The notes under the pieces were generated by a model. It was given only the letters and a program-made list of their open reading frames with translations, made no database searches and was not told the DNA's origin. From Bacteriovoracaceae bacterium (GTDB lineage Bacteria > Bdellovibrionota > Bacteriovoracia > Bacteriovoracales > Bacteriovoracaceae): a stretch of DNA of 10,139 nucleotides. A program made the translations under genes and the position numbers. The stretch lies in NCBI GenBank assembly GCA_947448095.1, contig CANFNN010000084.1:1-10139 (forward strand), in the 5' to 3' direction. How positions within the stretch are numbered: position 1 is the first letter of the stretch; each line of letters starts with the position of its first letter. Below, one piece after another: positions 1-6,626 of the stretch.

Positions 1-543
1 AACGATAAACGCCGATACGCCCTTGGCTCCTTCACCACCTGTGCGGGCCATGACGATATAGGTTTTGGCAATTCCCCCAGATGTAATCCACATCTTGGTG
101 CCATTTAAGCTATAGCCGCCATCAACTTTTTTAGCGGTTGTCTTGAGTGAGGCAGCATCTGATCCGGCGTGGGATTCTGAAAGAGCAAAAGCTCCAATCT
201 CTTCACCAGAGGTGAGTGCAGGGAGGTATTTTTCTTTTTGAGACTTAGTACCATATTCATTCAAAATAAACTGAACCATGGATGAAACTGAGACCGTCAC
301 GGCGTAAGGGACAGAGACTTTGGCAATCTCTTCAAGAACATAACTGTAATCAAGATAACTCAGTCCTGCTCCACCAAATTCTTCCGGTATCGTGATCCCT
401 GCAACTCCATATTCTCCTAAGCCTCTGAAGATTTCCATTCGGAACTTTCCTTCACTGTCGTCATGTTCCATATGGGGTTCGATAGAATCCATGCAGAATT
501 TTCGAAGATTGGCACAAAGTTCTTTTTGAAAATCATTCATCAT
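1..543 (-). CDS. Acyl-CoA dehydrogenase, N-terminal 181 residues (cut by window edge)
   Basis: This gene encodes an FAD-dependent acyl-CoA dehydrogenase, which makes the alpha-beta double bond of an acyl-CoA thioester and passes electrons to ETF. Only the N-terminal half is in the window. An all-helical N-terminal domain (about residues 1-115, with EEFGGAGL at 55-61) leads into the FAD-binding beta domain. The family signature ALSESHAGSDAAS lies at 120-132, followed by NGTKMWITSGG (about 137-147). The catalytic base lies outside the window, so the substrate class cannot be read. The start is ATGATG at 543-538; either Met is possible, and an AAAGAG-like ribosome site lies a few bases upstream. 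The gene follows the other acyl-CoA dehydrogenase after only 15 bases, so the two are probably co-transcribed. The family is clear; the exact substrate is unknown. Confidence 0.93.
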   Translation of the reverse strand, partial: MMNDFQKELCANLRKFCMDSIEPHMEHDDSEGKFRMEIFRGLGEYGVAGITIPEEFGGAGLSYLDYSYVLEEIAKVSVPYAVTVSVSSMVQFILNEYGTKSQKEKYLPALTSGEEIGAFALSESHAGSDAASLKTTAKKVDGGYSLNGTKMWITSGGIAKTYIVMARTGGEGAKGVSAFIV

Positions 544-558
544 TGTCTCTTTAATTTC

Positions 559-1704
559 TTAATGTTTTAAAGCATCAGCAAGAAGGTTCTTGGCGATAAT
601 CATAATCATGACTTCATTTGTTCCTGCGCCAATTTCGTTGAGTTTGTTGTCTCTCATCATGCGCTCAACCGGAAACTCCCTTGAATAACCATAACCACCA
701 TGAAGCTGGATCGCATCGAGAGCAATTTTTGTCGCCATTTTAGGTAATTGAAGTTTGACCGCTGAGGCAAGGGTATTTGATTTATTTCCATGATCATATT
801 CATAACAAACAGTGTAGAGCATTCGCCTCATGGCCTCAGTTTCTGAATACATCTCTGCAATCATTTTCTGAATCATTTGGAAGTTTGCAAGTGTCTTTCC
901 AAACTGCTTTCTTTCTCCGGCGTATTTTACACATTGATCTACGCAAGCTTGGGCTATCCCCAAAGAAATGCCAGCGATGGTGATGCGCTCTAACTCAAGA
1001 TTTTTCATCATATGAACAATGGAATCACCTTCGGCACCAACTCGATTGGCAACAGGAACTTTACATTTTTGAAATGACAACTCACCGGTCGGTGACGAGC
1101 GCATTCCCATTTTGTGAATTTCTTTTGAAACACTAAATCCTGGCGTGCCTTTTTCTACGATAAAAGTAGTGAGGTCTTTTTTTCCTGGACCAGTTCTCGT
1201 ATAGAGGTAAGCCACGTCAGCGTATTGGGCATTCGTGATCCACATTTTATTTCCAGTGATCTCGTAGAAATCCCCAGTCTTGACTGCCTTGGTTTGCATC
1301 CCCACGGCATCTGAACCATACTCTGGTTCACTCATTCCCATGCATCCCACATGTTCTCCAGATATGAGCTTCGGTAGGTATTTTGATTTTTGTTCATCAG
1401 AACCATTATTATTGAGATTGTTCACACATAGAATGGTGTGGGCCAAATAAGAAAGAGTCGAGCCGGCACAGGCCTTACCGAATTCTTCCATGACAATCGT
1501 GGCTGCTGTCGCTCCCATACCGGCTCCGCCGTACTCTGGGTCGGCAGTAATTCCTAACAGACCCAAATCACCCATGTGTTTGAAGGCCTTAAGGTTGAAG
1601 CTTTCTGCGTTGTCGTGATGTTCGGCGACTGGTGCCAGTTCATTGCGAGCAAAGTCACGGCAAACTTTTTGTATCTCTTTTTCTTCGGGAGTAAAAAACC
1701 ACAT
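559..1704 (-). CDS. Isovaleryl-CoA dehydrogenase-like acyl-CoA dehydrogenase (381 aa)
   Basis: This is a complete acyl-CoA dehydrogenase of normal family length (about 380-390 residues). It is a soluble FAD enzyme that feeds electrons to ETF. The helical N-terminal domain carries PEYGGAGMG (56-64), and LSYLAHTILCVNNL (84-97) resembles mitochondrial isovaleryl-CoA dehydrogenase closely. The beta domain begins at MSEPEYGSD (124-132), followed by GNKMWITN (151-158). The C-terminal helical domain carries signature 2, QLHGGYGY with E343, R348 and D352. The residue at the medium-chain catalytic-glutamate position is Ala (NEIGAGTNEV, A360), while LELER (236-240) supplies E239 where isovaleryl- and long-chain enzymes keep theirs. 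That favours a branched short-chain substrate and leucine breakdown, although no methylcrotonyl-CoA carboxylase gene is visible here to confirm it. AAGGA lies 6 bases before the ATG, and a promoter is at 1731-1759. One oddity is Tyr129 in signature 1, where a small residue is usual. Confidence 0.92.
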   Translation of the reverse strand: MWFFTPEEKEIQKVCRDFARNELAPVAEHHDNAESFNLKAFKHMGDLGLLGITADPEYGGAGMGATAATIVMEEFGKACAGSTLSYLAHTILCVNNLNNNGSDEQKSKYLPKLISGEHVGCMGMSEPEYGSDAVGMQTKAVKTGDFYEITGNKMWITNAQYADVAYLYTRTGPGKKDLTTFIVEKGTPGFSVSKEIHKMGMRSSPTGELSFQKCKVPVANRVGAEGDSIVHMMKNLELERITIAGISLGIAQACVDQCVKYAGERKQFGKTLANFQMIQKMIAEMYSETEAMRRMLYTVCYEYDHGNKSNTLASAVKLQLPKMATKIALDAIQLHGGYGYSREFPVERMMRDNKLNEIGAGTNEVMIMIIAKNLLADALKH

Positions 1705-1730
1705 AGGAATTCCTTTTATCTAGACGGCAA

Positions 1731-1759
1731 AGTGTAGCGGAAAAATCAGTTTTTGTTAA
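1731..1759 (-). promoter_or_regulatory. Sigma70-type promoter of the acyl-CoA dehydrogenase operon
   Basis: Read on the minus strand, TTAACA (1759-1754, five of six matches to TTGACA) and TACACT (1736-1731, four of six to TATAAT) are separated by exactly 17 bases. Transcription would start near 1724, which gives a leader of about 20 bases that contains the AAGGA ribosome site. This is a sequence match only. Confidence 0.6.
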
Positions 1760-1811
1760 TTATTTCGGTCTCCATTATTTTGATACACTTCGCATGATTT
1801 ATTAAGCTAAA

Positions 1812-3530
1812 ATGATAGCTATGGAAGATTTCCGAAAAGTATCAGATCCGGTTCGACCGGGTGAACAGTGGTTTTGCTATTGGAAAACCTCGGCCTCCCT
1901 CTGGGAGAGCAGAATTCTTGAGTTTGACCAACATGAAATTATCTTCATTCCTATTTATTGGGGCTTCCATGCTGAGGCAGGTGGAGTCTGGGATTTTGGG
2001 AAATTACACCCCGAAAGAGATTTTGTCCGACTTTTGTCTATTTTGACGCAGCATGGTCGGAGGTTCTGCTGGCTTCTGCCTTTGACGCCTGCCCCTTTTC
2101 TTCCAAACGGAGGGCTGCCGACGGCAGCCGCGAGGACTCTTAGTATTTCAGACCAAGGTGTGAATTTGGCGTGCCTGGATCAGGACGGAACTTTACACAA
2201 AATGTATTCATTCTTTGAGCCCAAAGTTTTCCAAAACTTTGTGTCTTTTGTTCAAAGTTTTGGTGAAATGATTTCTCAGTCAAAAACGAAATCTCGAGTT
2301 TGGGGAGTAGAGTTCTCTTACAATGAAGACAAAAAAAATATTTCCTTTTTAAATGACACGTCCGTTGCCTATGAGCAGGGCTTTTCAAGATATCTCAAGA
2401 AAAATCATCCTAACGGAATTGAGCTCAACCACACTTTGGATGAGCATAAAGTAAAAGCATCCTATCAAGCTGACGTGAGAAATCTTTTTCAATCGCTGGC
2501 CCAAGATGCACTTGCTCCTTTTTGGGAGGGAGTTCAAACGATAATCGTTTTTGGCTCAGGTCCTAAAGAGACGCTTGAGCGAGCATTAGGTGCTGGTAGA
2601 TCACAGTCTAAATATTTAAGAGACCTCTTCGAGAGCTATGTTTCTAATCGATGGTTCAGCACCTGCCTGTTAAATTTGAAAGAGAAAAAAGAGCTGCTTA
2701 ACCGCTGCTTGTTTCAGCACTTTTCCAATGAGAAAATAGAGCATCAATTTCATTATGTTAAAGAAACAGCTCTTCTTGGTGCTGATTTTTCTCCTTTTGC
2801 TTTAATTGATGTCTTTGACCACTATCAACCAAAGGTTTTTGAAAAGAATGGTCTTAAACCTTTCATCTATGAAAACTTTCGGTGGATGTTTCATCTTCAT
2901 GAGAACATCGAATTTACACCCCAGTGGATTGATAGTAGCCACCACCGGATTAAGTTTTTTCATGCCGATGGTATGGATCGGACTCTATTTTCTCAAATGC
3001 TCAAACTTTTCATGATGGGCCAGCGGATTGTCTTTGATTGTACAAATCTCAGCGATGAATTAGATAAACGTCTCCAGGTATTTTACCTGGAAAATGATTT
3101 AAAACTACAATCTGTTAACTTCTTAACATCAATCAATCTTTGTGAATTGGGCGAGGGGAGACTCATTACTTTTGAAGGCTCTAAACTAAAGCAGCTCGAA
3201 GATAAGAGTAAGTTTTGGGTTCAGATGTTTAAGTTTTTAAACTTAAATCATCCTGAAGTGCATTCTGAGAGTGATATTTTTAGTCTTTGGAGAATTAGAG
3301 CCACTTCTCCACACGAACTTAATTACCTCGACGTAAGAAGAGTCAATTTCTACAATCCGACGAGTTATAAGAAATCAGTCATGGTGCAGACTCAGAAAAA
3401 GTTTGCTTTCATGAAAGTTATTGATCCGGTTCATGCTTCTGCCAAAATGACAAATGATGGAGTAGAGGTGGAGCTCCTGCCAAACGGCACGCTGGCCTTG
3501 GATTTTGGTCATTACGAGGAGAGAAGATGA
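1812..3530 (+). CDS. Uncharacterised 572-aa protein, possible clan GH-A (GH42-like) TIM barrel
   Basis: I do not recognise a named family. There is no signal peptide or membrane segment, so the protein is probably cytoplasmic. The N-terminal half reads like a glycoside hydrolase barrel of clan GH-A. IIFIPIYWGFHAE (43-55) then VWDFGKL (59-65) resemble the first strands of GH42/GH35 enzymes. VWGVEFSYNED (163-173) contains the Asn-Glu pair (N171-E172) typical of the strand-4 acid/base, and PFIYENFRW (360-368) could supply a strand-7 nucleophile, E354. Residues about 390-480 look like an alpha/beta domain. The last 70 residues (VNFYNPTSYKK to LALDFGHYEE) look like a beta-sandwich. All of this is pattern resemblance. 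The start is ATG 1812; ATG 1821 is also possible, and neither has a strong Shine-Dalgarno sequence. The stop overlaps the next gene by ATGA, so the two are probably translated as a pair. A GC-rich palindrome lies inside the gene at 2113-2129. Confidence 0.88.
   Translation: MIAMEDFRKVSDPVRPGEQWFCYWKTSASLWESRILEFDQHEIIFIPIYWGFHAEAGGVWDFGKLHPERDFVRLLSILTQHGRRFCWLLPLTPAPFLPNGGLPTAAARTLSISDQGVNLACLDQDGTLHKMYSFFEPKVFQNFVSFVQSFGEMISQSKTKSRVWGVEFSYNEDKKNISFLNDTSVAYEQGFSRYLKKNHPNGIELNHTLDEHKVKASYQADVRNLFQSLAQDALAPFWEGVQTIIVFGSGPKETLERALGAGRSQSKYLRDLFESYVSNRWFSTCLLNLKEKKELLNRCLFQHFSNEKIEHQFHYVKETALLGADFSPFALIDVFDHYQPKVFEKNGLKPFIYENFRWMFHLHENIEFTPQWIDSSHHRIKFFHADGMDRTLFSQMLKLFMMGQRIVFDCTNLSDELDKRLQVFYLENDLKLQSVNFLTSINLCELGEGRLITFEGSKLKQLEDKSKFWVQMFKFLNLNHPEVHSESDIFSLWRIRATSPHELNYLDVRRVNFYNPTSYKKSVMVQTQKKFAFMKVIDPVHASAKMTNDGVEVELLPNGTLALDFGHYEERR
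2113..2129. repeat. GC-rich perfect palindrome inside a coding region
   Basis: GGCTGCCG and CGGCAGCC flank a single central A, so all 17 bases are self-complementary apart from the centre. It encodes GLPTAA (residues 101-106 of the GH-like protein) and stands out as very GC-rich in an AT-rich gene. It could be a palindromic element of the kind that inserts in frame into genes, or a chance hairpin. Confidence 0.6.
3073..3091. repeat. Perfect 8-bp inverted repeat with 3-base loop, intragenic
   Basis: TCCAGGTA, then TTT, then TACCTGGA lie inside the reading frame of the GH-like gene (around residues Leu-Gln-Val-Phe-Tyr). A T-tract does not follow it, so it is not a terminator. Any effect on the mRNA is unknown. 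Confidence 0.4.
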
Positions 3531-3919
3531 GCGGTCTAACACTAATTTATCATTTTCAATCATCCCAAAATCAGGACGAAGAATTTAGGCCTGCCAGTTA
3601 TAAGATGGTTTACTTTTTTAGTGACGAAGGATTCGTAGATCCCAAGATAATTCTTGAGTTACTTAAAGCTTTTCCTGACTCTAATTTTCAAGACAAAACT
3701 TTTTTAAACCTAGAAGATTTAAAGGCGTTCGCGTTAAGAGTAGCAGAGGAAATGGGATTGGCCGATGTTCGAATATTATCTGTTCAGGATTATAATATTG
3801 GTATTGATTCGGCTAAAGACTTGAAGTCTTTTAAAGATCTATTCAATAAGTATGGAGAGTCACTTATCAATGAGCAGGCAGTGAAAAAGAAAGGTCTATT
3901 CGGGAAGTTTTTCAGTTGA
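3527..3919 (+). CDS. Small hypothetical protein (130 aa) coupled to the GH-like gene
   Basis: I do not recognise this family. The start ATG overlaps the stop of the upstream gene (ATGA, 3527-3530), with an AGGAGAG ribosome site just before it inside the upstream gene; this arrangement usually means translational coupling. There is no signal peptide. The sequence looks like a small alpha/beta fold. A strand-rich N-terminus (LTLIYHFQ at 4-11, YKMVYFF at 25-31) is followed by helices (VDPKIILELLKAF, LEDLKAFALRVAEEMG) and a strand (VRILSVQDY). The last eleven residues (KKKGLFGKFFS) are basic and hydrophobic and could touch a membrane or a partner. It is probably a functional partner of the upstream protein. 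The 3' end overlaps the convergent FHA gene by 24 bases. Confidence 0.8.
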   Translation: MSGLTLIYHFQSSQNQDEEFRPASYKMVYFFSDEGFVDPKIILELLKAFPDSNFQDKTFLNLEDLKAFALRVAEEMGLADVRILSVQDYNIGIDSAKDLKSFKDLFNKYGESLINEQAVKKKGLFGKFFS

Positions 3920-4606
3920 GTCAGTTGGCAGATCTTTTAAATTAATTATTTTTTTCTTTTTCTGTTCTAGTTCCACTTTCATTCTTGCTAATTCAACCTT
4001 CGTTTCCTCGACTTCAATTTTTAGAACAGTCATGATGTTAGAGAGTTCTAGTTTTTTTGCTTTTGCTGTTATGATTATCTTTTCTTTGGCTTCTTCTAGT
4101 TTTTGTAGCTCACTTCTTGCATTCTGCTCGAGTGTTTGAATATCGTTTTGGATCTGAGTAATCCTGCCTTCTTTCTTCTGCATTTGTTCGAAAAGGCTAA
4201 GCTCTACGACGATGGGGGCTTTGGGCTTAAGCTCTTCTGCCTCAAGCTTGAGAATAGGTTTCTTAAGATGCTTCTCAATCATCTCGCTGACATCTTGCAG
4301 GTTCATGTTGTTATTATCTGTCAGAACTAATTGCTGATCTCCTACTTCAATCAGGCCGTACAATTTAAGTTGAATCTTTGTATTGGGAATTATTTCTGCC
4401 CGACCGACAATCGTTCTATTTTTTGATCCAAGGTCTTGGATATAAACCGTATTTAAGTCTCCCAACTTATCCAGCGTGAATTGAGCGTGTTTGCCACTCA
4501 TTCGCCCATCTTCGGAACAAATTATTTCGCCAGTAGTTCTCCCGATGGTGAGCTGATCTGCGATTTCGTAGTATTTAACTTGGTTCACATGGTAAAGATA
4601 GAGCAG
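3896..4606 (-). CDS. FHA-domain protein with C-terminal coiled coil
   Basis: FHA domains bind phosphothreonine peptides, so this is a likely reader of Ser/Thr-kinase signals. Counting from the GTG at 4588 as residue 1, the FHA core residues are all present: G16-R17 (LTIGR), S31 and H34 (MSGKH), and DLGSKNRT at 52-59 with N57. Residues about 130-215 are rich in Lys, Glu, Leu and Gln in heptad-like spacing and should form a long coiled coil. There is no signal peptide or membrane segment. I place the start at CTG 4606 rather than GTG 4588. AGGAG (4617-4613) sits 6 bases before the CTG, a TATAAT box lies just upstream, and the six extra residues (MLYLYH) supply the first FHA strand. A stop codon closes the frame directly upstream. 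GTG 4588 has no ribosome site. The gene is divergent from the assembly ATPase, 97 bases away, which suggests a shared function. Confidence 0.87.
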   Translation of the reverse strand: MLYLYHVNQVKYYEIADQLTIGRTTGEIICSEDGRMSGKHAQFTLDKLGDLNTVYIQDLGSKNRTIVGRAEIIPNTKIQLKLYGLIEVGDQQLVLTDNNNMNLQDVSEMIEKHLKKPILKLEAEELKPKAPIVVELSLFEQMQKKEGRITQIQNDIQTLEQNARSELQKLEEAKEKIIITAKAKKLELSNIMTVLKIEVEETKVELARMKVELEQKKKKIINLKDLPTDSTEKLPE

Positions 4607-4612
4607 AAAGGT

Positions 4613-4617
4613 CTCCT
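4613..4617 (-). promoter_or_regulatory. Shine-Dalgarno site that favours a CTG start for the FHA gene
   Basis: On the minus strand AGGAG is followed after 6 bases by CTG (4606-4604). The next in-frame candidate, GTG 4588, is 24 bases from this site and has no purine-rich site of its own. Confidence 0.55.
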
Positions 4618-4629
4618 ACTTCTTGTGTC

Positions 4630-4635
4630 ATTATA
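4630..4635 (-). promoter_or_regulatory. Consensus -10 box (TATAAT) for the FHA gene
   Basis: A perfect TATAAT on the minus strand places the transcription start near 4623, about 17 bases before the proposed CTG start. The -35 region is poor (only an AT-rich stretch), so the promoter may be weak or activator-dependent. Confidence 0.45.
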
Positions 4636-4693
4636 TATCTTACCCTTCGGAAAAATTATTAATTCCTTTAAATATTCCGATAAGTTCGTCATC

Positions 4694-4698
4694 AGGAG
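4694..4698 (+). promoter_or_regulatory. Shine-Dalgarno site that sets the ATPase start
   Basis: AGGAG lies 5 bases before ATG 4704. The open frame extends upstream to a TTG at 4623, but that codon has no ribosome site and its extra 27 residues do not look like the family's N-terminus. Confidence 0.7.
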
Positions 4699-4703
4699 CT
4701 TAC

Positions 4704-6488
4704 ATGGGGTTACCAAATTATCAAACCGGCGATCGAAATCTCAATCCTCGGGATGTTCTCGATTCTTTGGTGAAGGGTGGATTTATTCCGGCCCTAGAAG
4801 CAGAAAAATTACTTAAATTATGGGCAAAATCTAAAGAACATCCACTGACTCTTGCCACGGAGCTTTCTCTTGTCGACAGGCGATCAGGTAACAAAACGAT
4901 GACCCAAGATGACATTCTTAGTTACCTGGCATTGTATTGGAAAACGAGTTATTTTAGAGTTGATCCCCTCAAAGTTTCTTTAGAAGTGGTAGGATCTTTA
5001 ATCCCGCTGGCCTACGCTGATCGACTAAATATAGTTCCGATAGAATTGACTCAAAACAAAGTTGTTATTTTAACTTCTGAACCCTTTGCTCTTTCATGGG
5101 TCGACGAAATTAAGTCCTTGTTAAAAAAAGAAATTGAAATTCGTCTCGGCGCTCCCAATCAGATCAGGCATCTTCTGAATGAGATTTTTGTTGTTCAAAA
5201 AGCTTTTAAAGCAATGTCTCGTGATCAAGGTCAGGCGGGCAGTGATAAAATGCGCCTACTTCGTCAGGGAAAACTTGGAGAGCTTGATCATTTAATCGAA
5301 AAATCCAGAGGAAGAACTCTAAGCGCTCAAGATGGAAATGTGGCAAAGATTGTAGACTGGCTAATAAATTTCGCCACATTGGAGCGTGCCTCAGATATTC
5401 ATCTCGAACCCAAAAAGGGATTGGGTCAGGTGAGGTTTCGAGTTGATGGTGATTTACGGGTGGTTTATCGTCTTGATCATGAAGCCTTAACTATGGTCAT
5501 AGCCCGATTTAAAATTCTCGGAGACATGAAGCTTGATGAAAAACGCAAGCCTCAAGACGGAGGACTTAAACGAAGTCTGGATAATGGAAAACACGTTGAA
5601 ATGCGGCTATCAACTCTTCCCACAAGTTTTGGTGAGAAAATGGTGGTTCGTATTTTTGATAAAAATGTTGCTGGAAAAGATTTAAGTTTTATTGGTTTTG
5701 CTCCTGAAGATTTAAAAACTTGGGAAACACTGATCAATGAACCTCAAGGTCTGATCCTTGTAACAGGTCCGACAGGTTCAGGAAAGACAACGACCCTCTA
5801 TACAACGCTCAACAAGGTGGCAACTCCCGACGTCAATGTTTGTACTGCTGAAGATCCGGTGGAAATGGAAGTTGATGCCTTTAACCAAGTTCAGGTCAAT
5901 CCTCAAATTGGTCTGACTTTTGCCGAATGCATTCGTTCCTTCTTGAGGCAGGATCCTGACATCATTATGGTAGGGGAGATTCGTGATTTTGAAACTGGCG
6001 AAATGGCGATTCAAAGTTCACTTACTGGTCACTTAGTGTTTTCAACTCTTCATACCAATGGTGCTTTAGCAACCATTCAGCGCCTGGTTGATTTGGGGCT
6101 TCCTACGTTTCTGATTAATTCGTCTCTCTCTGGTATTTTGGCCCAGCGATTAGTTAAGCGACTTTGTGGCCATTGCAAAAAAGCCGTACCTGCGGACAAA
6201 GACAAGTGGGCGGCACTTTTGGACGGAGAGGTCTTACCGATGCCCGCTCAGTTTTTTGAGCCCGTAGGCTGTGAGGAATGTAAGAATACGGGATTTTCCG
6301 GACGGCTTTGTGTCTATGAGCTAGTTCGAATGAATGATCAGATTAAAAAAGTGATACATTCTGATGTTGAAATTTCTGAGCTTCGAGAAAAAACTCGTGG
6401 GATGTACCGGTCTATTCGGGTCAATGGCGCCAGGAAAGTGGTTAACGGGGAAACCAGTCTGGAAGAAGTTCTCAAGGTTGTTTATTAA
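4704..6488 (+). CDS. GspE/PulE/PilB-family assembly ATPase (594 aa)
   Basis: This is a hexameric cytoplasmic motor ATPase that drives type IV pilus extension or type II secretion. An N-terminal T2SSE_N-type domain (about residues 10-165, with IPLAYADRLNIVPI at 100-113) is followed by the N2 region, ERASDIHLEP (227-236) and VRFRVDGDLR (243-252). The C-terminal ATPase core has Walker A GPTGSGKT (355-362), the Asp box AEDPVE (392-397), Walker B DIIMVGEIRD (419-428) and the His box SLTGHLVFSTLHTN (439-452). Four cysteines, C488/C491 and C523/C526, form the zinc-binding pair of CxxC motifs common in PilB and GspE. Length and motifs are intact, so it should be active. The start is ATG 4704, preceded by AGGAG. 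No pilC, pilT, pilin or gsp gene is in the window, so pilus and type II secretion roles cannot be separated here. The divergent FHA gene may regulate it. Confidence 0.95.
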   Translation: MGLPNYQTGDRNLNPRDVLDSLVKGGFIPALEAEKLLKLWAKSKEHPLTLATELSLVDRRSGNKTMTQDDILSYLALYWKTSYFRVDPLKVSLEVVGSLIPLAYADRLNIVPIELTQNKVVILTSEPFALSWVDEIKSLLKKEIEIRLGAPNQIRHLLNEIFVVQKAFKAMSRDQGQAGSDKMRLLRQGKLGELDHLIEKSRGRTLSAQDGNVAKIVDWLINFATLERASDIHLEPKKGLGQVRFRVDGDLRVVYRLDHEALTMVIARFKILGDMKLDEKRKPQDGGLKRSLDNGKHVEMRLSTLPTSFGEKMVVRIFDKNVAGKDLSFIGFAPEDLKTWETLINEPQGLILVTGPTGSGKTTTLYTTLNKVATPDVNVCTAEDPVEMEVDAFNQVQVNPQIGLTFAECIRSFLRQDPDIIMVGEIRDFETGEMAIQSSLTGHLVFSTLHTNGALATIQRLVDLGLPTFLINSSLSGILAQRLVKRLCGHCKKAVPADKDKWAALLDGEVLPMPAQFFEPVGCEECKNTGFSGRLCVYELVRMNDQIKKVIHSDVEISELREKTRGMYRSIRVNGARKVVNGETSLEEVLKVVY

Positions 6489-6493
6489 GCACG

Positions 6494-6518
6494 AGAGTGT
6501 CTAATTTTTAGACACTCT
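6494..6518. terminator. Hairpin after the ATPase gene, possible terminator without T-tract
   Basis: AGAGTGTCTA (6494-6503) and TAGACACTCT (6509-6518) form a perfect 10-bp stem with the 5-base loop ATTTT, starting 6 bases after the stop codon. A T-run does not follow on either strand; the nearest is TTTTT at about 6537-6541. It may be a weak terminator, an mRNA 3'-end stabiliser or a protein-binding palindrome. The rest of the 138-base gap to the next gene holds only AT-rich sequence and that gene's ribosome site. Confidence 0.5.
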
Positions 6519-6615
6519 AACTCTCTCAAATCCTAGTTTTTCCATTCCCATCATTTGGCTAAGCTTTTGCAAAGAACACTTCATTCAAATTGATTTTGAT
6601 TAATTTTCCTTTTTT

Positions 6616-6620
6616 GGAGG
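6616..6620 (+). promoter_or_regulatory. Strong Shine-Dalgarno site of the exported-protein gene
   Basis: GGAGG lies 6 bases before ATG 6627, which picks that ATG over the in-frame TTG directly before it at 6624. A strong site fits a protein made in quantity. I see no convincing promoter hexamers in 6519-6600. Confidence 0.75.
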
Positions 6621-6626
6621 TTCTTG

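Noticed and set aside
3815..3831. AAAGACTT-G-AAGTCTTT as a terminator for the convergent FHA gene.
   Set aside because: As RNA it folds only to a 6-bp AT-rich stem, lacks a T-run, and lies inside a coding region.
4623..4703. Upstream extension of the ATPase frame to TTG 4623 (27 more residues).
   Set aside because: That start has no ribosome site and would overlap the promoter of the divergent gene; ATG 4704 has AGGAG at 5 bases.
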